Shown piece after piece: positions 43,861-53,285 of a DNA stretch of 60,245 nucleotides; position 1 is the first letter of the stretch, and each line of letters starts with the position of its first letter. The notes below the pieces were generated by a model. The model was not told where the DNA came from. It did not search any database and saw nothing but the letters and a program-made list of their open reading frames with translations. The DNA is from Mariaggregatimicrobium sp964498785 (lineage in GTDB: Bacteria > Zhuqueibacterota > Zhuqueibacteria > Thermofontimicrobiales > Thiofontviventaceae): the NCBI GenBank assembly GCA_964498785.1, contig CAZCJL010000033.1, positions 1-60,245 on the forward strand, in the 5' to 3' direction. Made by a program: the position numbers and the translations under genes.

Positions 43861-45519
43861 TTAACTTCCTCCTTTAAGAAATCTCATTTCTAAATAATCA
43901 TTTTTAAAACCTAATTTTTTTAATAATTCTGCCGCGGGATTTGTTTTTTCAACATGCAGTTTTATATCTCCGCTCGTATAACGGGTTGCTTCCTGAATCA
44001 TGCGGGATCCAAGTCCTTTGCGGCGATAATCTTTGTGAACACAGACATAAACAAAAATGTTTTCCGGGATAATACCAATTTTGCTCATCTGAATTGATAC
44101 CACAGCTCCGATTATTTTTTGAGATGATGTTGCCAGCAATATAAAACCCTTTCCTTCCGGATGGGAAGACAATGCGTAATCGACCGCGGTATTAATGACA
44201 CTTTGAGGATCATCATACGGCACAATATGTGTTTGTAAAAATTGAATAATGTCGAATACATTTATCCATTCCGGTAATTCATTTGCGGTTTGATAATAAT
44301 CGATAATAATTTTTTCTGATTCTTCATCCTCGGATGGCAAAGACAAAATTTCATTTGGATTCCATTTATAATGTCGGGCGGTTGTTTTGCCAAACCTCAT
44401 CATCAATTCTGCGCCAATGGTTTTTGAATTTTCTGCCATCTCATTGATATCAATCCGGTTTTTTCCCTGTTTGCCGATCAGGGTAACTTTATCCCCGATT
44501 TTCACGTTCTGGATATTTGTAACATCAATTGTTGAGGCGTTCATGGATATTGAGCCAATAAGCGGTGCTTTTTTTCCGCGGATTAACACAAATCCATTTT
44601 CTGTCAAATCTCTGTCTAATCCGTGATGATACCCAAAGGGAATTGTGGCAATTACTAATTCCTTTTCAGTTCCTTTACTGGATCGATAGCCGATTTTGCT
44701 TCCTTTGGGCATATTCCTTAGTTGGACAATTTCTGTCTCCAGACTCATCACCGGTTTTAGTTGTGGCTTTTTTCGGTGTTGCTTAAATTGTTCAGGTGGT
44801 AACACACCATAGAGTAAAATCCCAAGTCGTACACCATCTGTAACAATTTCAGGATGATCCAAAAATGTGGTACTATTAGCAAAATGGAGATAATTTGGAG
44901 CAACTTTCAGAGATTTCAGTTTTTCATAAATTTGCTCTAATGTTTCAAACGATTCTTTTGCACTATGGGAATCTCGGGGCTGTCCAAATAGTCCCTCCAT
45001 GTCAAGATGAGACATCTGAGACGCCTTTTTTGCTATCTCGATAATCATTGACGGCGCCAAACCGAGACGATTCAAACCCACATTCACATTCAAGTGAATA
45101 CGGCAGGTTTTGCCCATCTTTTGGGCCGCATTCTGTAATGGCTGCAAAATATCCGGATGAATTACAGAAACACTCAAATCATGCCGCACTGCCAATTCGG
45201 CCATCCACGTTGGGATAGGATTCATTAACAGGATTTCTCCGGCAACATTTTCATTGCGCAGACGGATACCTTCCTGTGGCGATTCCACTGCAAAGTGAGT
45301 GCAACCGGAATCAACGAGTACATTTGCGACCTCGTTCAAACCATGTCCGTAAGCGTCGGATTTAAGAACAGCATAAAATATCACACCCGCCGGTAAGCAG
45401 GATCGCAAATATTCGTAATTGTATTTCAACGCGTTTAAATCAATGACCACCCTGTTCCAGGGATCTTCATACTCTTTTTGTAATGAAAACGTCGTCATTT
45501 TTTCTTGTTGGTTATACAT
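43861..45519 (-). CDS. Alanine racemase-like enzyme fused to a GNAT acetyltransferase
   Basis: A 552-residue fusion. Residues 20 to about 390 are an alanine-racemase fold: PLP lysine in FYAVLKSDAYGHG near residue 53, NVNVGLNRLG, and the second catalytic Tyr region IPFGYHHGLDR. The usual MDM-CM motif is replaced by SISMNASTIDV. The stretch from about residue 400 includes a GNAT domain with the acetyl-CoA loop DYRRKGLGSRMIQEA. Such a fusion could invert an amino acid and acylate the product. Whether the substrate is alanine is uncertain because substitutions fall near the active site. First gene of the racemase-methyltransferase-symporter operon. Confidence 0.85.
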   Translation of the reverse strand: MYNQQEKMTTFSLQKEYEDPWNRVVIDLNALKYNYEYLRSCLPAGVIFYAVLKSDAYGHGLNEVANVLVDSGCTHFAVESPQEGIRLRNENVAGEILLMNPIPTWMAELAVRHDLSVSVIHPDILQPLQNAAQKMGKTCRIHLNVNVGLNRLGLAPSMIIEIAKKASQMSHLDMEGLFGQPRDSHSAKESFETLEQIYEKLKSLKVAPNYLHFANSTTFLDHPEIVTDGVRLGILLYGVLPPEQFKQHRKKPQLKPVMSLETEIVQLRNMPKGSKIGYRSSKGTEKELVIATIPFGYHHGLDRDLTENGFVLIRGKKAPLIGSISMNASTIDVTNIQNVKIGDKVTLIGKQGKNRIDINEMAENSKTIGAELMMRFGKTTARHYKWNPNEILSLPSEDEESEKIIIDYYQTANELPEWINVFDIIQFLQTHIVPYDDPQSVINTAVDYALSSHPEGKGFILLATSSQKIIGAVVSIQMSKIGIIPENIFVYVCVHKDYRRKGLGSRMIQEATRYTSGDIKLHVEKTNPAAELLKKLGFKNDYLEMRFLKGGS

Positions 45520-46191
45520 TTTTAAAATCTATTTATTGATTATACATGCTATTTAGCAAATCATAAGCCCTCTTTATTTGCCGTAAAGGATAACAACAAC
45601 ATAAAGATGCCAGCAATATGGTTCTAATTTTTATTGAGAGGTGATATCGAATAATATTACTTGTGAGAAAAGTGTGGATGAATCACTGGGCTCCAAGAGG
45701 GACTCAATCAATTCGAATGATGGAGTCGAATGTTATTTATGTCAGAAGAATGTCTCGAAAAATAACCTGATAAGGTGTTCTGAGCCAAACTAAGTCACGT
45801 TAGCCACTTCCGAAAAATTAAAAAGCATGCGCTGATAAGTAGCGATGAATAATGTTTTAACTTTCATCTTTTTTAAGGCAACTTTTAATCGAAATTCTTA
45901 CTTAGCCTGCATTATTTACAAAACGTGCCACAGAAGCACAGAGGTCACAGTGAAACAACAACGTGTGTGCACATTACTTTTCAAGCTGAGTTAAGAAATA
46001 TTCGAGTTACTATTGTTTGCGTAACGTTTTGAAACTAATAACTCTGTGTACTCTGAACCTTAGTGGCTATAAATTTTTCAGGTTAGATATTTCCAGCTCC
46101 GGAACTCACTTCTGACATTTTATTTTTCAAAGATCAATTCCTTAATATATATAATGCCCTGATAAAAATCAAGGGATAAAAAAAATAATCA
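45520..46191. other. Long intergenic region between mtgA and the racemase operon
   Basis: 672 bases without a convincing gene. It contains the inverted copy B of the dispersed repeat (45907-46082). The stretch 45541-45900 is moderately AT-rich with only tiny frames and no recognised RNA or repeat partner. The racemase operon promoter should lie close to 45530-45640, and no clean match was seen. Confidence 0.5.
45907..46082 (-). repeat. Dispersed ~168 bp intergenic repeat, copy B (inverted)
   Basis: Read on the minus strand this begins CCTGAAAAATTTATAGCCAC and ends TTTTGTAAATAATGCAG, following copies A and C closely. It is the most diverged of the three and carries a short extra ACCTCTGTG next to the CTCTGTG-type terminal motif. 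Confidence 0.85.
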
Positions 46192-47118
46192 TTATTGCGG
46201 ATATTCTTGAAGCACATTGTCTAATTGTTTTAACCGCTCACTTTTCTTAGAATCCGAAATCCTCGGCGGAGTATCATGCATTGACGGCAGAATTGGAATC
46301 AGATATTTTTGTTCCTCACTCGAATCAGTGTCTGCGATATTGTAATCATCGTGAAGTAATGGCTGCCCTCGCAAATAAATTTTGTTGTTAAATACCTGCT
46401 CTGCTTGTTCTTCGGAAATATGACGTGATACTTGAAGCAGCCACAAGACGCGTTTCTGCATTCTCTTGCAACTTTTCAAGCGTTTTAATGGATTGAAATA
46501 TTTTGGATTTGGCAGCATTCCTGCAAGTAGCGAAGCTTCGGCCAAATTAAGCTTTGCCGCCGATTTTTCAAAGTAATAACACGCGGCTGCCTCTGCACCG
46601 TAAATATTTTCGCCCCATTCCGCAATGTTTAAATATAGCTCCAAAATCTGTGGTTTACTGAGCACGTTTTCAATCCGTCGCGCTAAAATGATTTCCCGGA
46701 TCTTGCGGCGCAACGTCTTTTGTTTATTCAGAAACGCATTTCGTGCCAATTGCATGGTAATAGTACCGGCGCCCCGAACATAGCGCTTTTTATTCCAATT
46801 CACACGGAACGCCTCTTTCATCATCTCAACATTGACGCCATCATGATAGTAAAACATATCATCTTCACTGACAATGACCGCGTTTCTTAACAACGGAGAA
46901 ATCTGATGAAGCGGAACCCACACATAAACCGGCTGTTTTATCGGACCGTTCCAGTCAATTTGGTGGGGTTTGTATGTTATTGGAGGTTTCCAGGCTTTTA
47001 TGTCCTCATCATCCGGTAATCCCGCAAAAACCAGCAACCAGATGATGAACAGAACAAAACCAATGAACAATAAAATATTTCTGAACAAGCGAAAATTTTT
47101 CTTCGTTTTTTCGAACAT
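46192..47118 (-). CDS. mtgA: Monofunctional peptidoglycan transglycosylase
   Basis: A 308-residue GT51 enzyme that polymerises lipid II into glycan strands on the outer face of the membrane. One N-terminal membrane helix (ILLFIGFVLFIIWLLVFAGL, about 14-33) anchors it. The catalytic Glu is in VIVSEDDMFYYHDGVN near residue 83. The second motif GAGTITMQLARNAFLN and third RKIREIILARRIE, then KPQILELYLNIAEWGENIYG, are all typical. No transpeptidase domain follows, so it is the monofunctional type. The C-terminal 60 residues are a hydrophilic extension. Confidence 0.93.
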   Translation of the reverse strand: MFEKTKKNFRLFRNILLFIGFVLFIIWLLVFAGLPDDEDIKAWKPPITYKPHQIDWNGPIKQPVYVWVPLHQISPLLRNAVIVSEDDMFYYHDGVNVEMMKEAFRVNWNKKRYVRGAGTITMQLARNAFLNKQKTLRRKIREIILARRIENVLSKPQILELYLNIAEWGENIYGAEAAACYYFEKSAAKLNLAEASLLAGMLPNPKYFNPLKRLKSCKRMQKRVLWLLQVSRHISEEQAEQVFNNKIYLRGQPLLHDDYNIADTDSSEEQKYLIPILPSMHDTPPRISDSKKSERLKQLDNVLQEYPQ

Positions 47119-47229
47119 TATCTAAGATATCGTTTATATTAATTCGTATTTATCAGTGTCAACCTTTGGCCAAAACTGACTCGGATTGCTTAGAACGAAA
47201 TCAGGTTAATTTAAAATTCCATGACAAGC

Positions 47230-50200
47230 TCATTGCAAGACAATCATCTTCCGGATGAATTCGGAATTGCCGATCTTTGCCCGGTAAAAATAAATTCCCG
47301 ACGAGAGTCCCTCCGCATTAAATTGTACTTCATAAACTCCGATTTGATAAAATTGATCTGTGAGTGTTACAATTTTCTGCCCCATTAAATTATAAACCGT
47401 TAATTCGACCCTGCCGGGTTGATTAACCGAAAAACGGATTTTCGTGTCCGGATTAAAGGGATTGGGATAATTTTGAAGCATTGTATTCGTTTGAGGAATG
47501 TCCGTTTCAGATTGCACATTCGTTGGCGGAGAATTACGGAATACCTTGATCTTATCTTCCGCAGCGACAAACATCGCATGATCAGCGACAATGGGTTGCC
47601 CGATATATTGTTCTGAATCATCATGAAAAACGACATCACCGGTGTGCAGATCAAAGCCCCATAATGAATTATCTCCGCCTCTATGCCCATAAGAATCCCA
47701 GTGAACCAGATAGATAACATCATTGGCAATAGTTGGCATGTAAACGCCAGTAGTATCGAACTCATGATGCCAGATATAATCACCGGATAATTTGTCGAGC
47801 GTGCATAAATGCGAGTGTTTATTATAATCCGACAGGATTGTAAAACAAAGATAATTATTGGTCAGCGCCATGCTTTGCTGGCGGGGAGCTTCATTCATTA
47901 GCCCCCAATGCTCATACATCCAGACTGTGGAGCCATCTTCTTTATTCAACGCTTCCACAAACTCCAGACCCAATGTATAAACATAAAATTCATCTACCAT
48001 CAACTGATTTGTGTACTTTTCAATTTGCCAGTTCAGTTCGCCGGTAATTTTATCATGACATTGAATATTTCCACTGATGCAGACGTAAATATTTTCATCA
48101 TCGATTGCAGGTATTGTATTCGTTTCTGAAAAAGTTGGAACCGGAACACTCCATTGGATATTTCCGTAGACGAGGTTGATACAATATACACTATCGTATA
48201 TTACATAAACCCGGTTATTGTCAACCACGGGACTGGCGCTATAAAGTTCGCCTGTTTCTGCAAGCCATATCTGCCCGCCGGTTTCCGTATAAACAGCATA
48301 GACGCCAGCGCCTCCCTGGCCACCGCAAAACAGCAGTCCATTGTGAACAGCGGGCGTACAATAGGTATCATATTCGGTTCCCGGAATATCAAAATGCCAC
48401 TTTTCATTGCCGGTTGCGGGATCAACAGCGTACACTTTATTTGGTACCGTCGATGATTCCATAAAAAGCGTTCCCTGCCAGTATGAAAGATTCGTCATTC
48501 GCTGCAAATCAACGGGAATTTCGGAGACATATTCAAACGGCGGATATAATTCGTTCTCCCCTTTTGCCCAGGAATTTCGCTCTTTATTTTGATTTATCAT
48601 CGGCCAACCATCGGTATACAACGTGTCCCTCGATTGGGCAAGTATCAAATCGCCAAGTGTTTCGGCGGCTTCCCAAAGCGCGCCTTTCGGAAATTCGCCA
48701 GCGTTGTTATAATGATCTTCATAATAATTTCCCGGATCTTTTACAGCAAAAGCGATCCCGATGTGCCGACCTGCCAGGGCGGCAAGCGGACTCCTTGTCA
48801 AGTCAATGGCGACTTCGTACTGAACAGTTCCGGCGCCCGCACCAGCAGCGCTCGTTATACCATCGGCGATTTTGGGCACATCCCCGCCTAATCCATCCGG
48901 ATAGTTACCCCAGTAGCCCAAAAATGCTGCGCCAGCCTGGTTAATCATGATCAGGCCTTCGTCACTGGGACCAGCCGTGTACCAGCGACCATTATGATCA
49001 TCATCAAACAGGAGCGAAAGATTGTTGCCCGGGTCAAATATGGCATCATTCTGATCTTCTACAGCGATATACAGCATGTTGTCAGAATTTTTGAGATACA
49101 ACATTACAGGCTGTCTGACAGTTTCCGCGCTGATATCATAACGGGCAGCGTCATCCCATTCCTGCGGCGAAATGGTCCCGTCGATTGCAACCGGCTGTTT
49201 TAGCCAGTTTGAACGTATCGTATGGCCAGCGCTGGACGCATACGCTTTAAAACTTTCATAAATGCCGCCTTCTACATCCATTTCAACGCGATAATAATAA
49301 GTGCGATTATTATCTACCGTCATATCAATCCAGTCATGCATCAGTGCAGGAAACGGACGCGTGGCTGGATCGACGGTGGCAATCTGCTCAAAATCACCGC
49401 CGGCAACTGCCCGATAAATATTGTATTTTACAATTCTATCGTAACCGTACGAAGGCTGCCATGAAATTGGGATCATCCCATCAAAACCGGAACCGGCGTA
49501 AACATGATTTGGTTTCAGTTCTCCGAGCCATGCCGAGTAAATATCTTTGTTTCCATTGCGGCTGTCAGTCCATATAAAAATGATATTTTCATCGTCATCG
49601 GTAACCAGTTGGGGATATGTCTGGTGTCCGGAAAGATCATTGATGGGGGCGCCAAAAGGAATTAGCAAACCTTCGGCCATGATCGCACAAAAGTAAATGT
49701 CATAATCTCCTCTTTTGTCAGAATCCCATGCTACGATCCAGCCATCTTCCGATGCCTCCCGATAACGATAAACATCCAGACCATATTTCCATTGGTCATC
49801 GCTTTCATGAGTAATATGGAACGGTGTAGTAATGGGCCCATTATACCGATTAAAAATCCGACCATAAACCATACAGGACGTACCGTCAGGAGTCGCAAGC
49901 CAGGTGATAAGGAACGAGCCGTTTTCCAGGAGAGACACTGCATGATCCAGGCATCCCATATCCGTTGCCATGTGTTCACTGGCTAAAAATTCATCGCTCT
50001 GGAATCCGCCGCCTTCGTGGAGAGTACGGGCATAAATATGCGGCTTGTCCCCGCGGAAATCGAGCCATGTCACGATAATTTTTCCATGCGGATTAATATC
50101 GATTTCCGGCTTTATCTGAATTCCGGTCGTATCTTCATTGATCATAATATTGGAACCGAGGGGATTTCCATCGGCATCGAAAAATTGCCCGTAAATATCC

Positions 50201-50757
50201 CGTTTCGTACCCTGCCGGGTATCAGACCAGGCAACGAAGAACCGTCCATCCCGGCTCTTCGCTACGGCCGGGAACAATTGATCAGCAGCCCCGGCGTCAT
50301 CATTTACCTTGAAATTCGATCCGAGCGGATAGCCGTTCGCCAGGTATCGCTGCGCGTAAATATCCCAATTACCATTGCGCATATCGCCCCACACCACAAC
50401 GAAATGCCCGTAATCATCCATTGCCACATGAGGTGTTAATTGCTGGGCATTTACTCCATCGTCATTTACCTTTACATTTGTCGCATTGTTATACGGAAAT
50501 CCATTTTTATTGAAAAGTTGCATGTAAATATCGCCATGCGTATTGCGGTAATCTGCCCAGCACACAACTGCCGGTCCCCGGGGATGCTTTACCACTGATG
50601 CTCCCTCCTGTACGGCGTTTCCGGTATCGTCATTAATCCTGTAGTCTAAAATAAGTGGGTCATTCAAAGCGGACATTAACCGGTTATTACCAGCATAAAT
50701 AGTCGTCGAAAAAACAACAAGCATAAAAATGAAGATGCAATTTTTAAAACCTTGCAT
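47230..50757 (-). CDS. Large secreted multidomain protein with T9SS sorting domain
   Basis: A 1175-residue exported protein. A signal peptide (NCIFIFMLVVFSTTIYAG) is followed by about eight beta-propeller-like repeats each ending near W-x-D-x-R, such as VVWGDMRNGNWDIYAQRY (about 40-420). Then come a fibronectin III-like region (about 425-510) and a CBM9-like domain starting VAIDGTISPQEWDDAARYDI. A PQQ-type propeller (about 720-1070) is followed by the type A C-terminal sorting domain LQNYPNPFNPDTKIRFSV ... SGIYFYRAKIG (about 1090-1175). This domain directs secretion by the type IX system. Function is likely surface binding of carbohydrate or other ligands. SD GGAG precedes the ATG. Confidence 0.85.
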   Translation of the reverse strand: MQGFKNCIFIFMLVVFSTTIYAGNNRLMSALNDPLILDYRINDDTGNAVQEGASVVKHPRGPAVVCWADYRNTHGDIYMQLFNKNGFPYNNATNVKVNDDGVNAQQLTPHVAMDDYGHFVVVWGDMRNGNWDIYAQRYLANGYPLGSNFKVNDDAGAADQLFPAVAKSRDGRFFVAWSDTRQGTKRDIYGQFFDADGNPLGSNIMINEDTTGIQIKPEIDINPHGKIIVTWLDFRGDKPHIYARTLHEGGGFQSDEFLASEHMATDMGCLDHAVSLLENGSFLITWLATPDGTSCMVYGRIFNRYNGPITTPFHITHESDDQWKYGLDVYRYREASEDGWIVAWDSDKRGDYDIYFCAIMAEGLLIPFGAPINDLSGHQTYPQLVTDDDENIIFIWTDSRNGNKDIYSAWLGELKPNHVYAGSGFDGMIPISWQPSYGYDRIVKYNIYRAVAGGDFEQIATVDPATRPFPALMHDWIDMTVDNNRTYYYRVEMDVEGGIYESFKAYASSAGHTIRSNWLKQPVAIDGTISPQEWDDAARYDISAETVRQPVMLYLKNSDNMLYIAVEDQNDAIFDPGNNLSLLFDDDHNGRWYTAGPSDEGLIMINQAGAAFLGYWGNYPDGLGGDVPKIADGITSAAGAGAGTVQYEVAIDLTRSPLAALAGRHIGIAFAVKDPGNYYEDHYNNAGEFPKGALWEAAETLGDLILAQSRDTLYTDGWPMINQNKERNSWAKGENELYPPFEYVSEIPVDLQRMTNLSYWQGTLFMESSTVPNKVYAVDPATGNEKWHFDIPGTEYDTYCTPAVHNGLLFCGGQGGAGVYAVYTETGGQIWLAETGELYSASPVVDNNRVYVIYDSVYCINLVYGNIQWSVPVPTFSETNTIPAIDDENIYVCISGNIQCHDKITGELNWQIEKYTNQLMVDEFYVYTLGLEFVEALNKEDGSTVWMYEHWGLMNEAPRQQSMALTNNYLCFTILSDYNKHSHLCTLDKLSGDYIWHHEFDTTGVYMPTIANDVIYLVHWDSYGHRGGDNSLWGFDLHTGDVVFHDDSEQYIGQPIVADHAMFVAAEDKIKVFRNSPPTNVQSETDIPQTNTMLQNYPNPFNPDTKIRFSVNQPGRVELTVYNLMGQKIVTLTDQFYQIGVYEVQFNAEGLSSGIYFYRAKIGNSEFIRKMIVLQ

Positions 50758-50832
50758 TGTCTCCTACCTTATTTTTTTAAATTCAATTTGCGACTGCGTT
50801 CAATAAGTGACTCTCTTACATGAGTTGAAACA

Positions 50833-51522
50833 CTAATAGGATTCCATCGATTCCATCCGACAGCCTGGAGCCACATGATTTTCCTCATCGTAAATGGTCG
50901 TATCTCCTTCGAATTCCTCCCAGTCCTGCATGAATTGCAGCACCTGATTTTGATACTTCTCCACAGTCTCCGGATTGAAAAAACAAAACGGACAATACGA
51001 GAGTCCGGTTTCATAATTATTGACCATAATCTCGAAGCGTCCTAAATCATCGCTCCAGGTACCGGGGCTGCCCAACGTATCGCCGGCCGCCACACTATCG
51101 CCCATTTTTACAGTGGGATTTTTGACATGATCGTAGCCCACGTTAAATGCCGGATTATTGCGCGAGCGAACTGAAAATTCATAGTCCTGCGTATTATCCT
51201 GATAGACAAAGCGCACAACTTCGCCCTCTGCAATTGCTGTGAGGAATGCATCCTTTTTAAGCCGATATTCGAACGTCGGCAGCGCTTTCACTGTACCTCC
51301 GCCGGCGCCGACCTCTGCCCCGAATTCCAGAAAAACCTTGCGCTGATACGGCTTGAACAAGAAATCTCCGGCTTCATTGGTGGATTTATTCCAGGATCCG
51401 AATTTCACCCCAAGATTTTCGATGACAAATGGCTTTATCTCCGGTTCGGAAGGACTATCTTTGCAAGAAAATACAATGAGGAAAACAGCTAAGAGCATCA
51501 AACAAATAGAATTCGATTTCAT
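50833..51522 (-). CDS. Lipoprotein with degenerate M23/LytM-like domain
   Basis: A 229-residue predicted lipoprotein (LAVFLIVFSC lipobox; Cys near residue 20). From about residue 75 the sequence has the outline of an M23 LytM fold: AIAEGEVVRFVYQ, YDHVKNPTVKMGDSVAAGDT and LGSPGTWSDDLGRFEIMV. The zinc ligands are missing: the final H-x-H is replaced by GRFEIMV. A CPFC motif lies near the C-terminus. It is therefore probably a non-catalytic LytM-type regulator or a binding protein. It starts 75 bases before the large T9SS protein and may be co-transcribed with it. Confidence 0.65.
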   Translation of the reverse strand: MKSNSICLMLLAVFLIVFSCKDSPSEPEIKPFVIENLGVKFGSWNKSTNEAGDFLFKPYQRKVFLEFGAEVGAGGGTVKALPTFEYRLKKDAFLTAIAEGEVVRFVYQDNTQDYEFSVRSRNNPAFNVGYDHVKNPTVKMGDSVAAGDTLGSPGTWSDDLGRFEIMVNNYETGLSYCPFCFFNPETVEKYQNQVLQFMQDWEEFEGDTTIYDEENHVAPGCRMESMESY

Positions 51523-51954
51523 CTAAAGTCCCTTATTTATGAAGTTCGATGGAGCTATGCAGATGCTATTCTTTATAATGCTGGACAGATAAAGTAACAC
51601 GTGAACGTGACACATAAACAGGAAGCAGATCAACATGCAATCTACCCTGACTTAAATGTCAATAGTAAATTATAATAACATATTGATTAAATAGCAAGGG
51701 AATTTTTTTTCAAAAACTATTCGCCTGCAGGAACTTGGCAAGACTAATTCTAAACTTATTAAAATTTTTGTTGTAAAAATGGAAGTTTTTTTTTAGATTA
51801 TGTATGATTTTATCAATAGTAGTTACTAAATGGACAGTATTATGTCGGAAAGAATACTCAACATTGCTTTTCCTGTAAAACAGACGGGATGACATAGCTG
51901 TAATTATGCCAGTTAAATATTAAGTTTTATAACTTCAAATCCCCTAAAATCAAA
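51523..51954. other. Intergenic region between divergent genes
   Basis: 432 bases separate the divergently oriented lipoprotein gene (minus) and the BNR protein gene (plus), so it must hold promoters for both. It is strongly AT-rich, especially 51660-51900. One 61-codon minus-strand frame lies in this region but is a low-complexity Asn/Lys/Phe-rich product with no ribosome site. No repeat or RNA gene was recognised. Confidence 0.5.
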
Positions 51955-53271
51955 ATGAAAACAAAATCACTTTCTTTACCAATTCTCTTATTTCTCATAA
52001 CAATCGTCACCTGCACTCAACAAAAACAGTCAGATATCATCCTGTTCAGGAAAAACGGCGGCTGGTGCTGGTTTCAGGATGAGCGTGCGATTATTCATAA
52101 TGGCGTGCTAATTTTCGGCTCTGTTGCAACACCGCAGGGATTTAACGGCGAAGAACGGGCTGGCAATATCGAAGTGACTGCATTCGATCTTGAATCGAAA
52201 ACGCATCTGGGAACTGCGGTGGTGCACGAAAATCTGGAAGCTGACGATCATAATGCGCCGGCGTTGCTCCTGCTAGAAGATGAGCGATTATTAGCTGTTT
52301 ACGCCAAACATGGTGTCGATTCACAAATGCGTTATCGCATCACAAAAAAACAGGGCGATTACTTAAACTGGCAGCAGGAACAGACTGTGATGCGGGATGC
52401 CGGGGTCACCTATTCGAATTTACTTTACCTGAGCCAGGAAAATGACGGCAATGGAAGAAGTTACAATTTTTACCGGGGAGAATACTGGAACCCCAATTTT
52501 GTAATTTCGGACGATCAGGGAAAAACGTGGCGTTATGGCGGACGTTTAATCGCGTTCGATGGGCGTCCGTATGTGAAATATATTTCCGACGGCGTGTCAA
52601 AAATTCACTTCATTACCACAGAGCATCATCCGCGGGATTTCAATAACAGCATCTACCATGCATATATCCAAAACGGCAAATTATTCACATCCGATGCATC
52701 ATTCATTAAAAACTTATCCGGCGGTCCGCTGCATCCCACAGAGGGCACGAAAATCTTTGCCGGTGACAGCGCGAATGTCGCCTGGACAATCGATATTCAT
52801 CTCGATGCACAGGGGCATCCATACATTGCCTACATGGTTCAAAAAAACAGGGATCCCTCGAATATGATGTATCGCTATGCCCGATGGGATGGCGACCGAT
52901 GGAATGATCAATTTTTGTCGCTCGCAGGCACGGCGCTGTATCCACCGGAAGCGCACTACACGGGCCTGGTGGCGCTCGATCCGGGGAATCCCAATATCGT
53001 TTATATTTCCACGGATGTCAATCCGGTCACCGGAACCGAGCTTATCAGCCGTGCGGATAATAAACGTCATTATGAAATTTTTAAGGGGACTTCGGAAAAT
53101 AACGGTCAGGACTGGGCATGGGAAATGCTTACACGGGATTCAGATGCGGATAATTTGCGACCCATTATGCCAATAAATAACAGCAGGTATAATGTTTTAT
53201 TGTGGCTGAACGGCACATATCAAAGTTATGTTAAATTTAATTTGGACGTAGTAGGAATTATTAATCCGTAA
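51955..53271 (+). CDS. Secreted BNR_4-type beta-propeller protein (polysaccharide-lyase-like)
   Basis: A 438-residue exported protein with a signal peptide (LPILLFLITIVTCTQQ, possibly lipoprotein). The mature part begins GGWCWFQDERAIIHNGVLIF, characteristic of the BNR-repeat family BNR_4 found in seven-bladed propellers, including PL24/PL25-type ulvan lyases and related proteins. Other conserved stretches are EADDHNAPALLLLEDERLLA, SNLLYLSQENDG and ALDPGNPNIVYISTDVNPVT. Whether it cuts polysaccharide is unknown, since many BNR_4 proteins are uncharacterised. The sulfotransferase gene follows 14 bases later on the same strand, suggesting a link to a sulfated polymer. Confidence 0.75.
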   Translation: MKTKSLSLPILLFLITIVTCTQQKQSDIILFRKNGGWCWFQDERAIIHNGVLIFGSVATPQGFNGEERAGNIEVTAFDLESKTHLGTAVVHENLEADDHNAPALLLLEDERLLAVYAKHGVDSQMRYRITKKQGDYLNWQQEQTVMRDAGVTYSNLLYLSQENDGNGRSYNFYRGEYWNPNFVISDDQGKTWRYGGRLIAFDGRPYVKYISDGVSKIHFITTEHHPRDFNNSIYHAYIQNGKLFTSDASFIKNLSGGPLHPTEGTKIFAGDSANVAWTIDIHLDAQGHPYIAYMVQKNRDPSNMMYRYARWDGDRWNDQFLSLAGTALYPPEAHYTGLVALDPGNPNIVYISTDVNPVTGTELISRADNKRHYEIFKGTSENNGQDWAWEMLTRDSDADNLRPIMPINNSRYNVLLWLNGTYQSYVKFNLDVVGIINP

Positions 53272-53285
53272 GATAAATATTTGAG

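Noticed and set aside
51710..51895. 61-residue minus-strand frame in the 51523-51954 gap
   Set aside because: AT-driven, low-complexity product with no ribosome site and no family resemblance.
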